From Terrisporobacter vanillatitrophus (GTDB taxonomy: Bacteria; Bacillota; Clostridia; Peptostreptococcales; Peptostreptococcaceae): a DNA stretch of 64,000 bases. The stretch lies in contig NZ_CP154625.1 in assembly GCF_051148895.1 (NCBI RefSeq), positions 2,108,001 through 2,172,000 of the forward strand, written 5' to 3'. Below the pieces are notes generated by a model. The model was not told where the DNA came from and made no database searches. It saw only the letters and a list, made by a program, of their open reading frames with translations. A program made the translations under genes and the position numbers. Below, one piece after another: positions 44,066-54,030 of this stretch (its first letter is position 1; every line of letters starts with the position of its first letter).

Positions 44066-45763
44066 TTAATATAGTTGTTCAAATTCTATAGTATTTAGTA
44101 AATCATTTAATTTTTCTCTTTCATTTTCAATATCAATTTTGTCTTGTCTATCAAGAATATTTCCAAATTCTATTAATGCTGAGTTAATTATTTGCCTATA
44201 TTCACCTGTACTTTCTTCGTACATTCTTTCTCCTCTAGAAAGTACTTCTTGATTTTTTTCGTTCTCCCTAGGATGAATTTTTAAATAGCTTAATTCTTCA
44301 AATCTTGCATTAGCTTCTTCCTCGCTGATTTTTTCCTCTTGTTTTTGAATTATAACTCTTTTCTTTTCTCCACTAGAGTTTACTTTTACCGTTACTTCTA
44401 GAAGAGAGTTTATATCATAAGTATATGTTATATCTATAGATTCTTCACCAGCTTTTCTTCTAGGTACATTTATAGCTATTTGTCCCAGTTTTAGATTATT
44501 TTTTACTAATCTACTTTCTCCTTGAATTATTTCAACTACAACTTTACTTTGGTTGTCGTGGGCAGTATAAAAAGTTTGTGTTCTACTTACAGGAATAGTT
44601 GTGTTTCTTTCAATTATTGGACAGAAATATGTTTCATTGTATCTACTATTTGATGAATTCATCACAACTTCTGTTCCAAGTGAAAAAGGACATACATCTG
44701 TAAGTATCACTTCTTTTATGAATTTATTTCTTTCTTTCATTGCTCCTTGCAAGGCCGCCCCCATAGCTACAGCTTCATCTGGATTTATACTTGTATGTGG
44801 TAGTCTAGAGAATATTTTACCTACAAATTTCCTTATAATAGGAAGTTTTGTTGCACCTCCTATTAATATAATTTCATCTATGTTATTTAATTTTATTTTT
44901 GCATCCTTTAAACTTTTTTCTATAGGCTTTTTTAGCTTGGATAAAATAAGTTCGCAAGATTTTTCATAGTCATCTATATTTATACTTGTTTCATAAATTT
45001 TCCCTTCTATGTTGCATTTTATTTCAACGACTTTACTTGAGCTAAATTCCATCTTACACTTTTCACATTGCTTTTTTATATGAGATATAATTTTTTTACT
45101 TAAATCTTCTTCTTTTAATTTAACTTGGTCTAAAAACATTCTATAAAGTATATCTGTAAAATCTTCTCCGCCTATGAAATTATCTCCGGCTACTGCTCTT
45201 ACTTCCATTATGCTACCATACATCTCAATGATGGATATATCAAATGTTCCTCCACCTAAATCAAATACTAAAAATTTAGTATTATTTTGTCTTTTATCTA
45301 TACCATAGGCAATTGCCGCTGCTGTGGGCTCACTTATTATTCGCTCAACCTTTAAACCTGCTAGTTCTCCTGCTTTTTTAGTTGCTTTTCTTTGTTCATC
45401 GTTAAAATAAGCTGGAACACTTATTATTGCTTCTTCTACGCTTCTTCCTAAGTAGAATTCTGCATCTTCTTTTATATATTTTAGTATAAATGAAGATAAT
45501 TCTTCTGCTTTAAATTTCTTATCTCCTAGTATAAATTCCTTATTTGTACCCATACTTCTTTTAAACACATCTACACTTAAATCAGGATATAGTATTTTTC
45601 TTTCTTTTGCTATCTTACCTACATATATATTATTATATTCGTCTAAACTTACTACAGAAGGCGTTAGATTGTCTCCAAGTCTATTTGGTATTATTTTTGT
45701 TTCTCCTTCATTGAAATAACAAGCTAAACTATTTGTTGTTCCCAAATCTATTCCTATTATCAT
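44066..45763 (-). CDS. HscC-like Hsp70 chaperone
   Basis: 565 residues, shorter than DnaK. The ATPase domain is intact: IGIDLGTTNSLACYF, FLVFDLGGGTFDISII, and ILIGGATKLPIIRK. The substrate-binding beta domain is present, but the helical lid is cut short, ending LLNTIEFEQLY with no EEVD-type tail. This size and form is that of E. coli HscC. It is the second gene after the J-like/TPR gene; its ribosome binding site overlaps the TPR gene's stop, so they are coupled. It may be a specialised Hsp70 that serves the TPR partner. The start at ATG 45763 follows AGAGGTG. Confidence 0.87.
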   Translation of the reverse strand: MIIGIDLGTTNSLACYFNEGETKIIPNRLGDNLTPSVVSLDEYNNIYVGKIAKERKILYPDLSVDVFKRSMGTNKEFILGDKKFKAEELSSFILKYIKEDAEFYLGRSVEEAIISVPAYFNDEQRKATKKAGELAGLKVERIISEPTAAAIAYGIDKRQNNTKFLVFDLGGGTFDISIIEMYGSIMEVRAVAGDNFIGGEDFTDILYRMFLDQVKLKEEDLSKKIISHIKKQCEKCKMEFSSSKVVEIKCNIEGKIYETSINIDDYEKSCELILSKLKKPIEKSLKDAKIKLNNIDEIILIGGATKLPIIRKFVGKIFSRLPHTSINPDEAVAMGAALQGAMKERNKFIKEVILTDVCPFSLGTEVVMNSSNSRYNETYFCPIIERNTTIPVSRTQTFYTAHDNQSKVVVEIIQGESRLVKNNLKLGQIAINVPRRKAGEESIDITYTYDINSLLEVTVKVNSSGEKKRVIIQKQEEKISEEEANARFEELSYLKIHPRENEKNQEVLSRGERMYEESTGEYRQIINSALIEFGNILDRQDKIDIENEREKLNDLLNTIEFEQLY

Positions 45764-45774
45764 TTTTTCACCTC

Positions 45775-48700
45775 TTAACATCCTAGCATTTTTTCGAAAC
45801 CAATTATATCAATATCTGATGGATCTATTTTTCTTCCTTCTTCAAGATACTCTCTAGCTTTATCCATATTTTCTTTTAAAATCTCCAAGTGAATAAGCTC
45901 TACTATTGCATCTATACATTTATATCTTTCGCAGTGCATACATTTAGGTGCTTCCAATGCTCTTTTTAAGTATTCTTCAGCTTTTTCATATTCTCTACAA
46001 ATTGCATAAGCACCTCCTGCGTACTTATACATAAGAGGAATTAAGTCTTTTTTACTTTCCAAATCCTTTTGTAGTAATCTTAGTACCCTTTTGGCGTAAT
46101 TAATTGCTTTATATTCATATCCTAATTTTAAACATATTCTACCTGCAATTATAAAATTATTTTTGTTAGGTTCTTCCCCTAAACTATTATCAATTTCTAT
46201 AGATTTTTCAATACAAGATAATGCCTTTTTTAAATTATTAGTATAATAGTAAAATCTACCTTTATCCATATTTATTTCGCTATCATCAGAGAGTATTAGT
46301 GAAAAGTGTTTTTTTGCCTCTGATAGTCTATTGCTTTCCCAAAACATCATGGCAATTTTATATCTATACTCCACACTAAACTTAGATAAATTTAGTGTTT
46401 TTAAATATTTTTTTAAATATTCTTCACCTTTTTTAAAATCTCCAATTTGCATATACACATTGTAAATCTCTAATAAATTATATTCTTCTTTACTTTGCTT
46501 ATAATTTTCTTTATAACATTTAATAGCTTCTTGGTACATTCCAAGCCTTCTATATACTGTTGCTATTTTGTAATTTAGATATTTAAGCGCCTCTATATTA
46601 TCTTCATCTTCTATTGACCTTGATTTTAAGTAGTATTTTAAAGCTTCTTCAGACTTGTCTATCATATTATAGTATATTCCTAATTCATCATAGACTCTTG
46701 GATTTTCTGGCATGACTCTTTCCAAATAAGTTATGTCTTTATACGCACTGTCAAAATTATATAAGTCCATATTTAAAGTTATTCTATCAAAATAGTCTTC
46801 ATAATCATATTCCAATTCTATTTGTTTAGTATAGTACTCTAAAGCCTTGTCAAAATTACCTTTTAGTCTTTGAATATGGCCTAATTTAGTCTTTGAGTAT
46901 GCATTTCCTTTGTCCATAATATCTAATGCTTCATATATTTGTTGTGCTTCATCTAATTTTTCTAGTTCAAATAAACACCAGCCTTTGTAATGCATAAGTT
47001 CTATATTTTTACTGTCACATTCCAATCCCTTATTTGCCAACCTTATTATGTCTTCTGGTGTTTTTTCTTTATAAGTACATTTTATATAATATAAATAAAC
47101 CTCTTCTTTAAACTCTACAAATATATCTTTGTCTGACTCAATTTTTTCTACTATATCTTCAAAAATTTCTTTAGCTTTTTCTATGTCATTTTTACTATAT
47201 GCTATAAATCCTTTTATAAAATTAATACTTTCACATTCTACTTTTTGCATTTCTAGAAAGTTTAATATTTCTATGGCATCATCCATTTGTTCCACTTCAA
47301 TTAATATTCTCGCTTTCTGCACATAAGGGAAAGTTTGGTATTTATATATCTCTAGCATTTCTTCACATACTTCAAAAGAGCTAGTAAAATCACCCATATC
47401 ATATAATGCTTTTGCTTTTATTCTTTGTATTACTTGATTTTCAGGATTAAATCTTATTATTTTATCACTTAAATCTATAACTTCTTTAAGTTTTCTTTGC
47501 TTATAAAGTATTCTTGCTTTCCACTCTAAAGTATTTATATCGGTAGGAAGAATTTCTAAAGATTTATTGATATATTTCAATGCTTTATCCATTTCTTTTT
47601 GATTTATATAAATAAGTGACTTTGATTTATAAACTTGACTTAAGCATCTATATCTTCTATTTAAGTCTGTGATTTCTATTTCTTTATTATTTTCTATGGA
47701 TTTCTCCCATTTTTCTAAGTAATTAAAACTTTTAAGATTTTTTTCTAAATTACTGTGGACTTTTGTCATCAATGCATAATACATACATTCTATGGATTTA
47801 TCTATTTCTATGGAATTTAATAATTTTAATGCATTATTATAATCATGATTTTCATTATAAGCCCATGCTATTTCAATTATTTCATTTTTATTTGGATTTT
47901 CTTCATATGTACTTATTATTTTCTCGTTTATACTGTCTAAAATATCTTTTATATAATAATCTGAATATCCTTTATAGGATAAGCTATATATTAAGGCTTT
48001 TGCATCTAATAGTCTATCTTCACTTTGACAAATATAAGTTAATCCTTCTATGGCTATAGAATTTCTATGATCTTTGTTTAAGACTTCATAATAATATTCT
48101 TTTGCTTCATCAAACTTTTCTTGTTTTGTAAGAATCATTGCTTTAATTAGCTTTGTTTCTACTACTTCCTCGTATTTTGGATCTATATTTTCAATAAATT
48201 CCAAGGCCTTGTCATATTTTTTTATAGAATAGTAAATTTGAGCTTTTTTCTTATCAAGTTCAGGATGATAAATGCCTAGTTCATCTATTTTTTTAACTAA
48301 TTGTATGGCTTTGTCATATTCATTCTCCTTATAAAAATCATTCAATTCATAAAACATATTTAAAAATTCATCATAATTTAATTCTTCATTTATATCAAAT
48401 AAAGAATATAAAGGGTATTCTTCATCAATTATTCTATATACAATTAAATTATCTATAAAATATCTTGGGTACTTTTCATATAATTCATGTAAATTTCCCA
48501 TAAAATCAAACTCTTCATTTAAAAACCTTATAAGTTCGCCTGATACATAATAGTTATCCATAAAAAATTCTAAAATAGCGTCTCTAGATTCTATTTTAGT
48601 ATCTAATCTCTGGCATACATCATCATTTAAAAATTGAGCCCATTTATTTAAATCATTTCTTGTTTTAAAATTGCTGTACACTGATTGTACCTTTTCTATC

Positions 48701-48912
48701 CATAAATCTATTTCATTTTTGTCTATATTTGAATTGTTAGTTTCATATTGTAAATCTGCATATTCTAAAGCTTTATCATAAGCTTGTCTTAACTGCATAA
48801 ATTCTTCTTGTTTGTCCTCTGGATTTGTATTTTGTAATTTTGATAGATAAGCTTTTTTAATGATATCTTTGTCTCTTGTTATGTTTACATTTAATATCTT
48901 GAATATCTCCAT
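45775..48912 (-). CDS. Degenerate J-domain / TPR protein, partner of the Hsp70
   Basis: 1045 residues. Residues ~1-50 resemble a J-domain (FKILNVNITRDKDIIKKAYLS, then KLQNTNPEDKQEEFMQLRQAY), but the HPD tripeptide that stimulates Hsp70 is replaced by NPE. The rest (~190-1040) is a long array of TPR repeats (AxxxYxKAL patterns such as KYDKALEFIENIDP, NFDKALEYYTKQIEL) that could hold client proteins. Soluble, with no TM. It starts the operon and is directly followed by an HscC-like Hsp70. Comparable pairing occurs in E. coli (HscC with DjlB/DjlC). Client and function are unknown. Confidence 0.78.
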   Translation of the reverse strand: MEIFKILNVNITRDKDIIKKAYLSKLQNTNPEDKQEEFMQLRQAYDKALEYADLQYETNNSNIDKNEIDLWIEKVQSVYSNFKTRNDLNKWAQFLNDDVCQRLDTKIESRDAILEFFMDNYYVSGELIRFLNEEFDFMGNLHELYEKYPRYFIDNLIVYRIIDEEYPLYSLFDINEELNYDEFLNMFYELNDFYKENEYDKAIQLVKKIDELGIYHPELDKKKAQIYYSIKKYDKALEFIENIDPKYEEVVETKLIKAMILTKQEKFDEAKEYYYEVLNKDHRNSIAIEGLTYICQSEDRLLDAKALIYSLSYKGYSDYYIKDILDSINEKIISTYEENPNKNEIIEIAWAYNENHDYNNALKLLNSIEIDKSIECMYYALMTKVHSNLEKNLKSFNYLEKWEKSIENNKEIEITDLNRRYRCLSQVYKSKSLIYINQKEMDKALKYINKSLEILPTDINTLEWKARILYKQRKLKEVIDLSDKIIRFNPENQVIQRIKAKALYDMGDFTSSFEVCEEMLEIYKYQTFPYVQKARILIEVEQMDDAIEILNFLEMQKVECESINFIKGFIAYSKNDIEKAKEIFEDIVEKIESDKDIFVEFKEEVYLYYIKCTYKEKTPEDIIRLANKGLECDSKNIELMHYKGWCLFELEKLDEAQQIYEALDIMDKGNAYSKTKLGHIQRLKGNFDKALEYYTKQIELEYDYEDYFDRITLNMDLYNFDSAYKDITYLERVMPENPRVYDELGIYYNMIDKSEEALKYYLKSRSIEDEDNIEALKYLNYKIATVYRRLGMYQEAIKCYKENYKQSKEEYNLLEIYNVYMQIGDFKKGEEYLKKYLKTLNLSKFSVEYRYKIAMMFWESNRLSEAKKHFSLILSDDSEINMDKGRFYYYTNNLKKALSCIEKSIEIDNSLGEEPNKNNFIIAGRICLKLGYEYKAINYAKRVLRLLQKDLESKKDLIPLMYKYAGGAYAICREYEKAEEYLKRALEAPKCMHCERYKCIDAIVELIHLEILKENMDKAREYLEEGRKIDPSDIDIIGFEKMLGC

Positions 48913-49010
48913 AATTTTCTCCTAACATCTTATTCTACATTACCTTTTGAAAAATATTATAGCATATAAAACATTTTTTTACTGTTAATTACAATTATTG
49001 TAAAATAAAA

Positions 49011-49040
49011 ATACTGAAATATAATTTTATATTTCAGTAT
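49011..49040 (-). terminator. Terminator after the TIM-barrel gene
   Basis: 14-bp arms (atactgaaatataa / ttatatttcagtat) followed by TTTTTATTTTA on the minus strand, 22 bases after the stop. Confidence 0.85.
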
Positions 49041-49062
49041 AAATGAGTAAGGTGATAAAATT

Positions 49063-49886
49063 TTATTTTTTCTTTATTTCTTTAAATGATGATATTTTTT
49101 CTTTAATGTCTTTGTCTGTTTGAAATTTTTCTAGAGATGAAGTTATAAAGAAACCATCTATTTTTTCAACTTTTTCTATTATATAAGCAACGTCTTCTGG
49201 CTCTAAGATAGGTCCTCCATGACAAATAATCATTATATCTGGATTAACTTCTTTTCCTGCTTCAATTATAGCTTTTATTTTTTCAACACACTCTTGCAAA
49301 GTAAGAGTTACTTTTAGTCCTTTTGCTCCTTTTGTATTTAATCCCATATGTGCAACCAGTATGTCTGCTCCTGCCTCTGCCATTTTTTTTGCTTGCTCTG
49401 GATCAAATACATATGGAGTAGTAAGCATATCTAGTTCATGAGCTTTGCTTATCATTTCAACTTCTAAGTCGTAACCCATTCCTGTTTCTTCTAAGCATTG
49501 TCTAAAAACACCATCTATTAATCCTACTGTGGGGAAGTTTTGAACTCCACTAAATCCTTGCTCTTTTAATTGTTTTAAAAATATATCCATTAGTCTAAAT
49601 GGATCTGTGCCACATACACCAGCTAGAACAGGTGTGCCTTTTACAACTGGTAGTATTTCTGCTCCCATTTCTTCAACGATTTGGTTTGCATTGCCATAGG
49701 ATATTAATCCTGCCAGTTGTCCACGCCCTGCCATTCTATACCTACCTGAGTTATATATAATAAGCATGTCAGCGCCCCCGGCTTCACTACTTTTAGCTGT
49801 AATACCTGTTCCAGCCCCAACTCCCACTAGTATTTTCCCTTGATTACATCTTCATTAAATTTGTTAATAATTTCTTTTCTATTCAT
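49063..49886 (-). pseudogene. PEP hydrolase-like TIM-barrel protein with a frameshift
   Basis: A PF09370-type TIM barrel (274 residues if repaired). Translation from ATG 49886 (GGAGG upstream) gives MNRKEIINKFNEDVIKGK, then Tyr and TAG. Reading one base back at the A-run (49833-49836) restores KGKILVGVGAGTGITAKSS, continuous to the end. The family (predicted phosphoenolpyruvate-hydrolase-like, and the C-terminal part of plant Tm-1) has an unsettled function. The paralogue fused to AraC upstream keeps this junction in frame. The sequence GGGAAAA at the break is also a canonical -1 slippery heptamer, so recoding is possible but less likely than a one-base deletion. Confidence 0.75.
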
Positions 49887-49929
49887 TCAATTTACCTCCA
49901 GTTAATTTTCAAATTTTCTATATAAATTA

Positions 49930-50454
49930 TTAGTTATTGTCAAATTTAACCATTTCAGCAATTGTAAAAACTGCCATTTTTGTAGAAGTAAAATTAGATT
50001 CGTCCATTTCCACAATGATTGGCATCATATTAATATCACTTTTTCCCACATATTGTGGTGTATTTTTAGATACAACTTTTGATATGATAATCTTTGGCAC
50101 ATTAATTGGTAATGCTCTCATCGCAGGAGTTACAAATGAAGTTTTACTAGGACCTTCAAAAAATATAATTCCATTAAATTTTCCTTGCTCATAGAGTTTA
50201 GGTATTAGCTTTTCCATTCCCTTTGATAAAACTTCTGTCGTCAATTCTATGTCGTTTTTTTGAGCAAGAACTTTCATATCTCATCCTGCTGCTTTTGCTA
50301 CTTCTTCATTAGATACATCTGGTTTGAAAGTTGATTTAAACACGCCTGTATGTATTGTATAAGTATTTAATTCTAAACTTTCAATTAGCTCTTTTGCATA
50401 TAGGTATTGCGTACCCTTATTATCAAAGGGACCTGCAATTGCAACGGTTTTCAT
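49930..50454 (-). pseudogene. UPF0261 (Tm-1-like) domain protein with an in-frame TGA
   Basis: About 174 codons from ATG 50454 (AGGGGAGAT upstream). The first 57 residues, MKTVAIAGPFDNKGTQYLY... to EEVAKAAG, run into TGA at 50281-50283, then the frame continues DMKVLAQKND to AEMVKFDNN. TPAMRALPINVPKIIIS and YVGKSDINMMPI match the N-terminal domain of UPF0261/Tm-1-like proteins; the second UPF0261 domain is absent, as in short clostridial forms. The residue at the TGA is variable in the family. It looks like a nonsense mutation; the 115-codon remainder has an internal ATG but no ribosome binding site. 43 bases separate it from the TIM-barrel gene. Confidence 0.75.
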
Positions 50455-50541
50455 CGATAAATCTCCCCTTCAGATTTATTTTGTCTAATTAGTATAAATT
50501 ATGTAATTTTTTATACGAAAATTAACCTTATATCTATACTA

Positions 50542-51762
50542 TTATTTTTCATTTTTTAAGTAAATGTTTTTATGTTCTAATTTTTTGTGTTTATGTTTTA
50601 TTGGAGAATATCCTTTATATTTTTTAAACATTTTACTAAACTGAGAATAATCATTGTAGCCAACCAATGAAGCTACTGTTGATAAAGGTATATCTTTTTT
50701 ATTTAATATATTAACTGCTTTATTTATCCTGAATTTTACTAAATATTCTGTAAAACTACAACCCACTTCTTTTTTAAATAAACTACTTAAATAACTTCTA
50801 GATATATGAACTGAGTTAGCCAAATCTAAAAATGATATTTCATTCATATAATTTTCAGCCACATATTCTTTTACAAATTCAATATAATTATAATTCTTTG
50901 TAATTTTATCTAGTTTTTTTACTATTAAATCGTCTTCCTCAACATTAGATGATTTTTTGAAACTTTTTATTGTTTTAGTAATTGCTTTTTCAAATGGCAT
51001 TTTATCAAAAATTGAACCACCAATATAACCCATTAAATCTTCATTACTATACATATATTGAACATCTAGTGGAGTCTTAATTGGCCCGCCATAAATTAAT
51101 TTTATTACAGAAGGGTTTGTCTCGTTGCAACTATTAAATATTTTTTCCATTTTAAGTTTTACATATTCCAAGGAAAACTTTTTTCTATCTCCTAATAAAT
51201 CTTCTTCTGTTAACCCTAAATGTAAACATATAGCATCTGCTCCAGCTTCAATCATTTGCTTAGCTTGTATTTCATCAAAGACAACTGCTATAGTAAATAT
51301 ACCTTTAATATGAGCTTTTTTTATTAATTCAACTTCCAATGAATAACTACATCCTGATTTTTCAAGAGCCTCTCTAATTTTTCCATCAATAAGTCCAATT
51401 GAAGGATAATTATTTACACCAGAAAAACCATTTTCAATTATTTTATCTAAGTAAGTATCCATATTTTTTGTAGGATCAGTGGCATTCACTCCAAAAATAA
51501 CAGGTATGTCTTTGACTAAAGGTATTATTTCTTTTGATCCAAATTCCATAACCATATCATTGCTATTACAATAGGGTAAAAAACTTGCCAGGGACCCTCT
51601 TCCCATTTGACGAAATCTTGCCGAACTAAGAGTTAAAAGGAAGTCTGCCCCAGCATTTTGTGAGTACTTTGCTGTCATACCAGATCCTGTGGCCACACCA
51701 ATAATATGGTTGCCTTTCTTTATTTGTAACATAAGTTTTTCCAATGTTTCTTCTCTCTTCAT
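50542..51762 (-). CDS. TIM-barrel (PF09370)-AraC fusion regulator
   Basis: 406 residues. Residues ~1-275 are a complete PEP-hydrolase-like TIM barrel (HIIGVATGSGMTAKYSQNAG, GFSGVNNYPSIGLIDG, GADAICLHLGLT), paralogous to the broken enzyme gene downstream. Residues ~300-395 are an AraC-type double HTH (VHISRSYLSSLFKKEVGCSF, TVASLVGYNDYSQFSKMFKK). This suggests an enzyme barrel reused as the sensor of a transcription factor that controls the adjacent UPF0261/TIM operon, 87 bases downstream. ATG 51762 follows AAGGGGAAAAC. The gene is intact, unlike its probable targets. Confidence 0.85.
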   Translation of the reverse strand: MKREETLEKLMLQIKKGNHIIGVATGSGMTAKYSQNAGADFLLTLSSARFRQMGRGSLASFLPYCNSNDMVMEFGSKEIIPLVKDIPVIFGVNATDPTKNMDTYLDKIIENGFSGVNNYPSIGLIDGKIREALEKSGCSYSLEVELIKKAHIKGIFTIAVVFDEIQAKQMIEAGADAICLHLGLTEEDLLGDRKKFSLEYVKLKMEKIFNSCNETNPSVIKLIYGGPIKTPLDVQYMYSNEDLMGYIGGSIFDKMPFEKAITKTIKSFKKSSNVEEDDLIVKKLDKITKNYNYIEFVKEYVAENYMNEISFLDLANSVHISRSYLSSLFKKEVGCSFTEYLVKFRINKAVNILNKKDIPLSTVASLVGYNDYSQFSKMFKKYKGYSPIKHKHKKLEHKNIYLKNEK

Positions 51763-51793
51763 AAGTTTTCCCCTTGTATTTTTCACATTAAAC

Positions 51794-51836
51794 AAAGCTA
51801 CTAAATAAGTATATCATATACAAATTTAGTAGCTTT
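51794..51836 (-). terminator. Terminator after the ABC-sensor histidine kinase
   Basis: 13-bp arms (aaagctactaaat / atttagtagcttt) with a 17-base loop and TTTG-TTT on the minus strand, 5 bases after the kinase stop. Confidence 0.65.
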
Positions 51837-51840
51837 ACAA

Positions 51841-53799
51841 TTATATATTAGCCATTTCAATTTTTACTACGTCATTAATATTTCTATCAGTTTTATTATT
51901 TATATGACCGTCAATACGATCATCATTAGAAAGATTTAAGATTACTTTAAAAGTAGTTCCTTTGTTTTCTTCACTATCAATTTCAACTTTGCCATTGTGC
52001 ATTTTGATTATTTCATCTACTATGCAAAGACCGATTCCACTACCTTCGTTTTTTCGAGATAAAATAGAATCTACTTGATAGAATCTATGGAATATTTGAT
52101 CTACTTTTTCTTTTGGTATTCCTATTCCATTGTCTTTTATACTAATATATACGAATTTATCGTCGTGTTTTATATGAACTTCTATTTTTCCATTTTCATT
52201 AGTAAATTTTATGGCATTGGATAGTAAGTTTAAAATAACTCTTTCTATTTTTTCCTTATCTATAAAAGTTATTATTTCTTCTGCGTCTGTATCAAATAAT
52301 AGTTGTATATCTTTCTCATTAGCATAATCAACTGTTGCAAATACTATATCTTCCACCACATAAACTATATTTTCGTTTTTACATCTACATTCATAAAAAC
52401 CAGAATCAAATTTTGTAATATCTATTAAATTATTTATAAGTCTTCTTAGTCTGTTACTATTTTGGTTAATTCTTTCTACCTTATCTAATATATATTCTTT
52501 TTCAACTTCTTCATTTCTATTTACCTTCATTTCTAGCAATGTGGATGCACTACTAATGATATTTAAAGGTGTTCTTAGTTCATGGCTCATATTTGCTATA
52601 AAATCAGTTTTTAATTGTTCTCTTTCCTTAGCAATATTGTATAATCTTTTATTTTTAATATTATTTTTTCTATGTTTGAACATCATAGTAATTATATATG
52701 CCATGATAATAAGCAAAAATATTATAATCAAAATCATTTGCACTCTCTCATTTTTTGTTATCACAAATTCATGAGGTTTTTTATTAATTATAATAGTTTC
52801 CTCTGGAAGGTCTAATGGGTTTATATTGTACTTATATATTTTTTCATAATCAACCATATAATTGGCCCCTAATTTAGTAATCAGTGGTACTGAAGATATA
52901 CCTTCTTCTTTATATATTTTCAAAACCATTTTCCCCAGTGACTTTCCATATTCACTTCCTATATCAATATATCCACCTATAACACCTTTTCCTATATAAT
53001 CTTCTCTACTTGTATATATTGGTATATCCTTTATACTTTTGATTTTATTGATAAATTTTTCAGGGTTAAGATAATCATAAAAATTATTATCTTTAAAAAC
53101 TCCACATATTAATAAGGCTTCATTATTTTCATCTATGTCTTTAATTTTTTTAAGTATTTCATCTTCATATTCAGCTTCTATAAAATTTAAATTTATATAC
53201 TTATCTAATAGATATCTATTTTCCGATAATTTATCTTTTATATCTAGGGAATAATTAGTATCATCTATTAAAACATTTATTTTTTTTACTTGTGGTTGAA
53301 GACGAGTAATTAATTTCATTAGCTCAATCTTTGATCTACCATCCATAAATCCTGTTATATATTCTTTCTCCTGGAATTTAAGATTTATTATTTCATTTAC
53401 ACCTGTAAAAACTATAATTTTTTTATAAAATATACTATTTTCATTGAATAAACCCTGTCTAGCTAGATTGAAGGCCTCATCATCTACTGTTACAATCATG
53501 TCAAAGTTGTTATCTTTATACTTTGTATTTAATAACTTTTCAAAATTTTTTAAATAGTTTTGATTATTGTTGTTCCTAATATCTAAATACTCAGTTTTTA
53601 TCTTAATATTAGGATTATTTTTCATTGATTCTTTAAATCCATCTTTTATACTGTTTTCCCATTTATTATCAATATCGTATGAATTTATCAAAAGTATATT
53701 GTGTAAATCCTTATTATCTTTTACCTGTGCATATATACTGGTAACGGAACTTAGCAATATTATTAATGATATTATTAGTAGCCTGTTTGTTTTTTTCAT
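51841..53799 (-). CDS. Sensor histidine kinase with extracytoplasmic ABC substrate-binding domain
   Basis: 652 residues. A signal anchor (~6-24) is followed by an extracytoplasmic ABC_sub_bind-type region (~33-320: HNILLINSYDIDNKWENSI, IVVFTGVNE, GGYIDIG). A TM helix (~355-377) leads to HisKA with NMSHELRTPLNII and HATPase_c with NLLSNAIKFT, DNGIGIPKEK and GSGIGLCIVDEI. It is expected to sense a small external ligand. No response regulator is nearby. The C-terminal tail ends VVKIEMANI, like two other kinases here. AGGAGC sits a rather long 12 bases before the ATG. Confidence 0.87.
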   Translation of the reverse strand: MKKTNRLLIISLIILLSSVTSIYAQVKDNKDLHNILLINSYDIDNKWENSIKDGFKESMKNNPNIKIKTEYLDIRNNNNQNYLKNFEKLLNTKYKDNNFDMIVTVDDEAFNLARQGLFNENSIFYKKIIVFTGVNEIINLKFQEKEYITGFMDGRSKIELMKLITRLQPQVKKINVLIDDTNYSLDIKDKLSENRYLLDKYINLNFIEAEYEDEILKKIKDIDENNEALLICGVFKDNNFYDYLNPEKFINKIKSIKDIPIYTSREDYIGKGVIGGYIDIGSEYGKSLGKMVLKIYKEEGISSVPLITKLGANYMVDYEKIYKYNINPLDLPEETIIINKKPHEFVITKNERVQMILIIIFLLIIMAYIITMMFKHRKNNIKNKRLYNIAKEREQLKTDFIANMSHELRTPLNIISSASTLLEMKVNRNEEVEKEYILDKVERINQNSNRLRRLINNLIDITKFDSGFYECRCKNENIVYVVEDIVFATVDYANEKDIQLLFDTDAEEIITFIDKEKIERVILNLLSNAIKFTNENGKIEVHIKHDDKFVYISIKDNGIGIPKEKVDQIFHRFYQVDSILSRKNEGSGIGLCIVDEIIKMHNGKVEIDSEENKGTTFKVILNLSNDDRIDGHINNKTDRNINDVVKIEMANI

Positions 53800-54002
53800 A
53801 TTAGTCTTATGCTCCTATTTGATGTATTAAATATATTTATAATAATTAGACAAAAAATTTAATTTTCCTTTCGACAATTATTATTATATATAAATACTTT
53901 ATATTATATTTTGATCTAACATGACGCATGATGTCAAAGTTCGACTTCCCCTATATCTATAATAAAGAAGTTTTAACTATTTTTCAAATAAAAAAACAAA
54001 TC

Positions 54003-54030
54003 AAGGGTGTATCTTTTTTGATACACCCTT
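54003..54030 (-). terminator. Terminator after the MASE-like histidine kinase
   Basis: 11-bp stem (aagggtgtatc / gatacaccctt) overlapping the stop codon; GATTTG then a T7 run on the minus strand. Confidence 0.82.

Noticed and set aside
50281..50283. TGA in the UPF0261 gene as a selenocysteine codon
   Set aside because: The family has no Cys or catalytic residue at this position and no obvious SECIS hairpin follows; a nonsense mutation is simpler, as the next gene is also broken.
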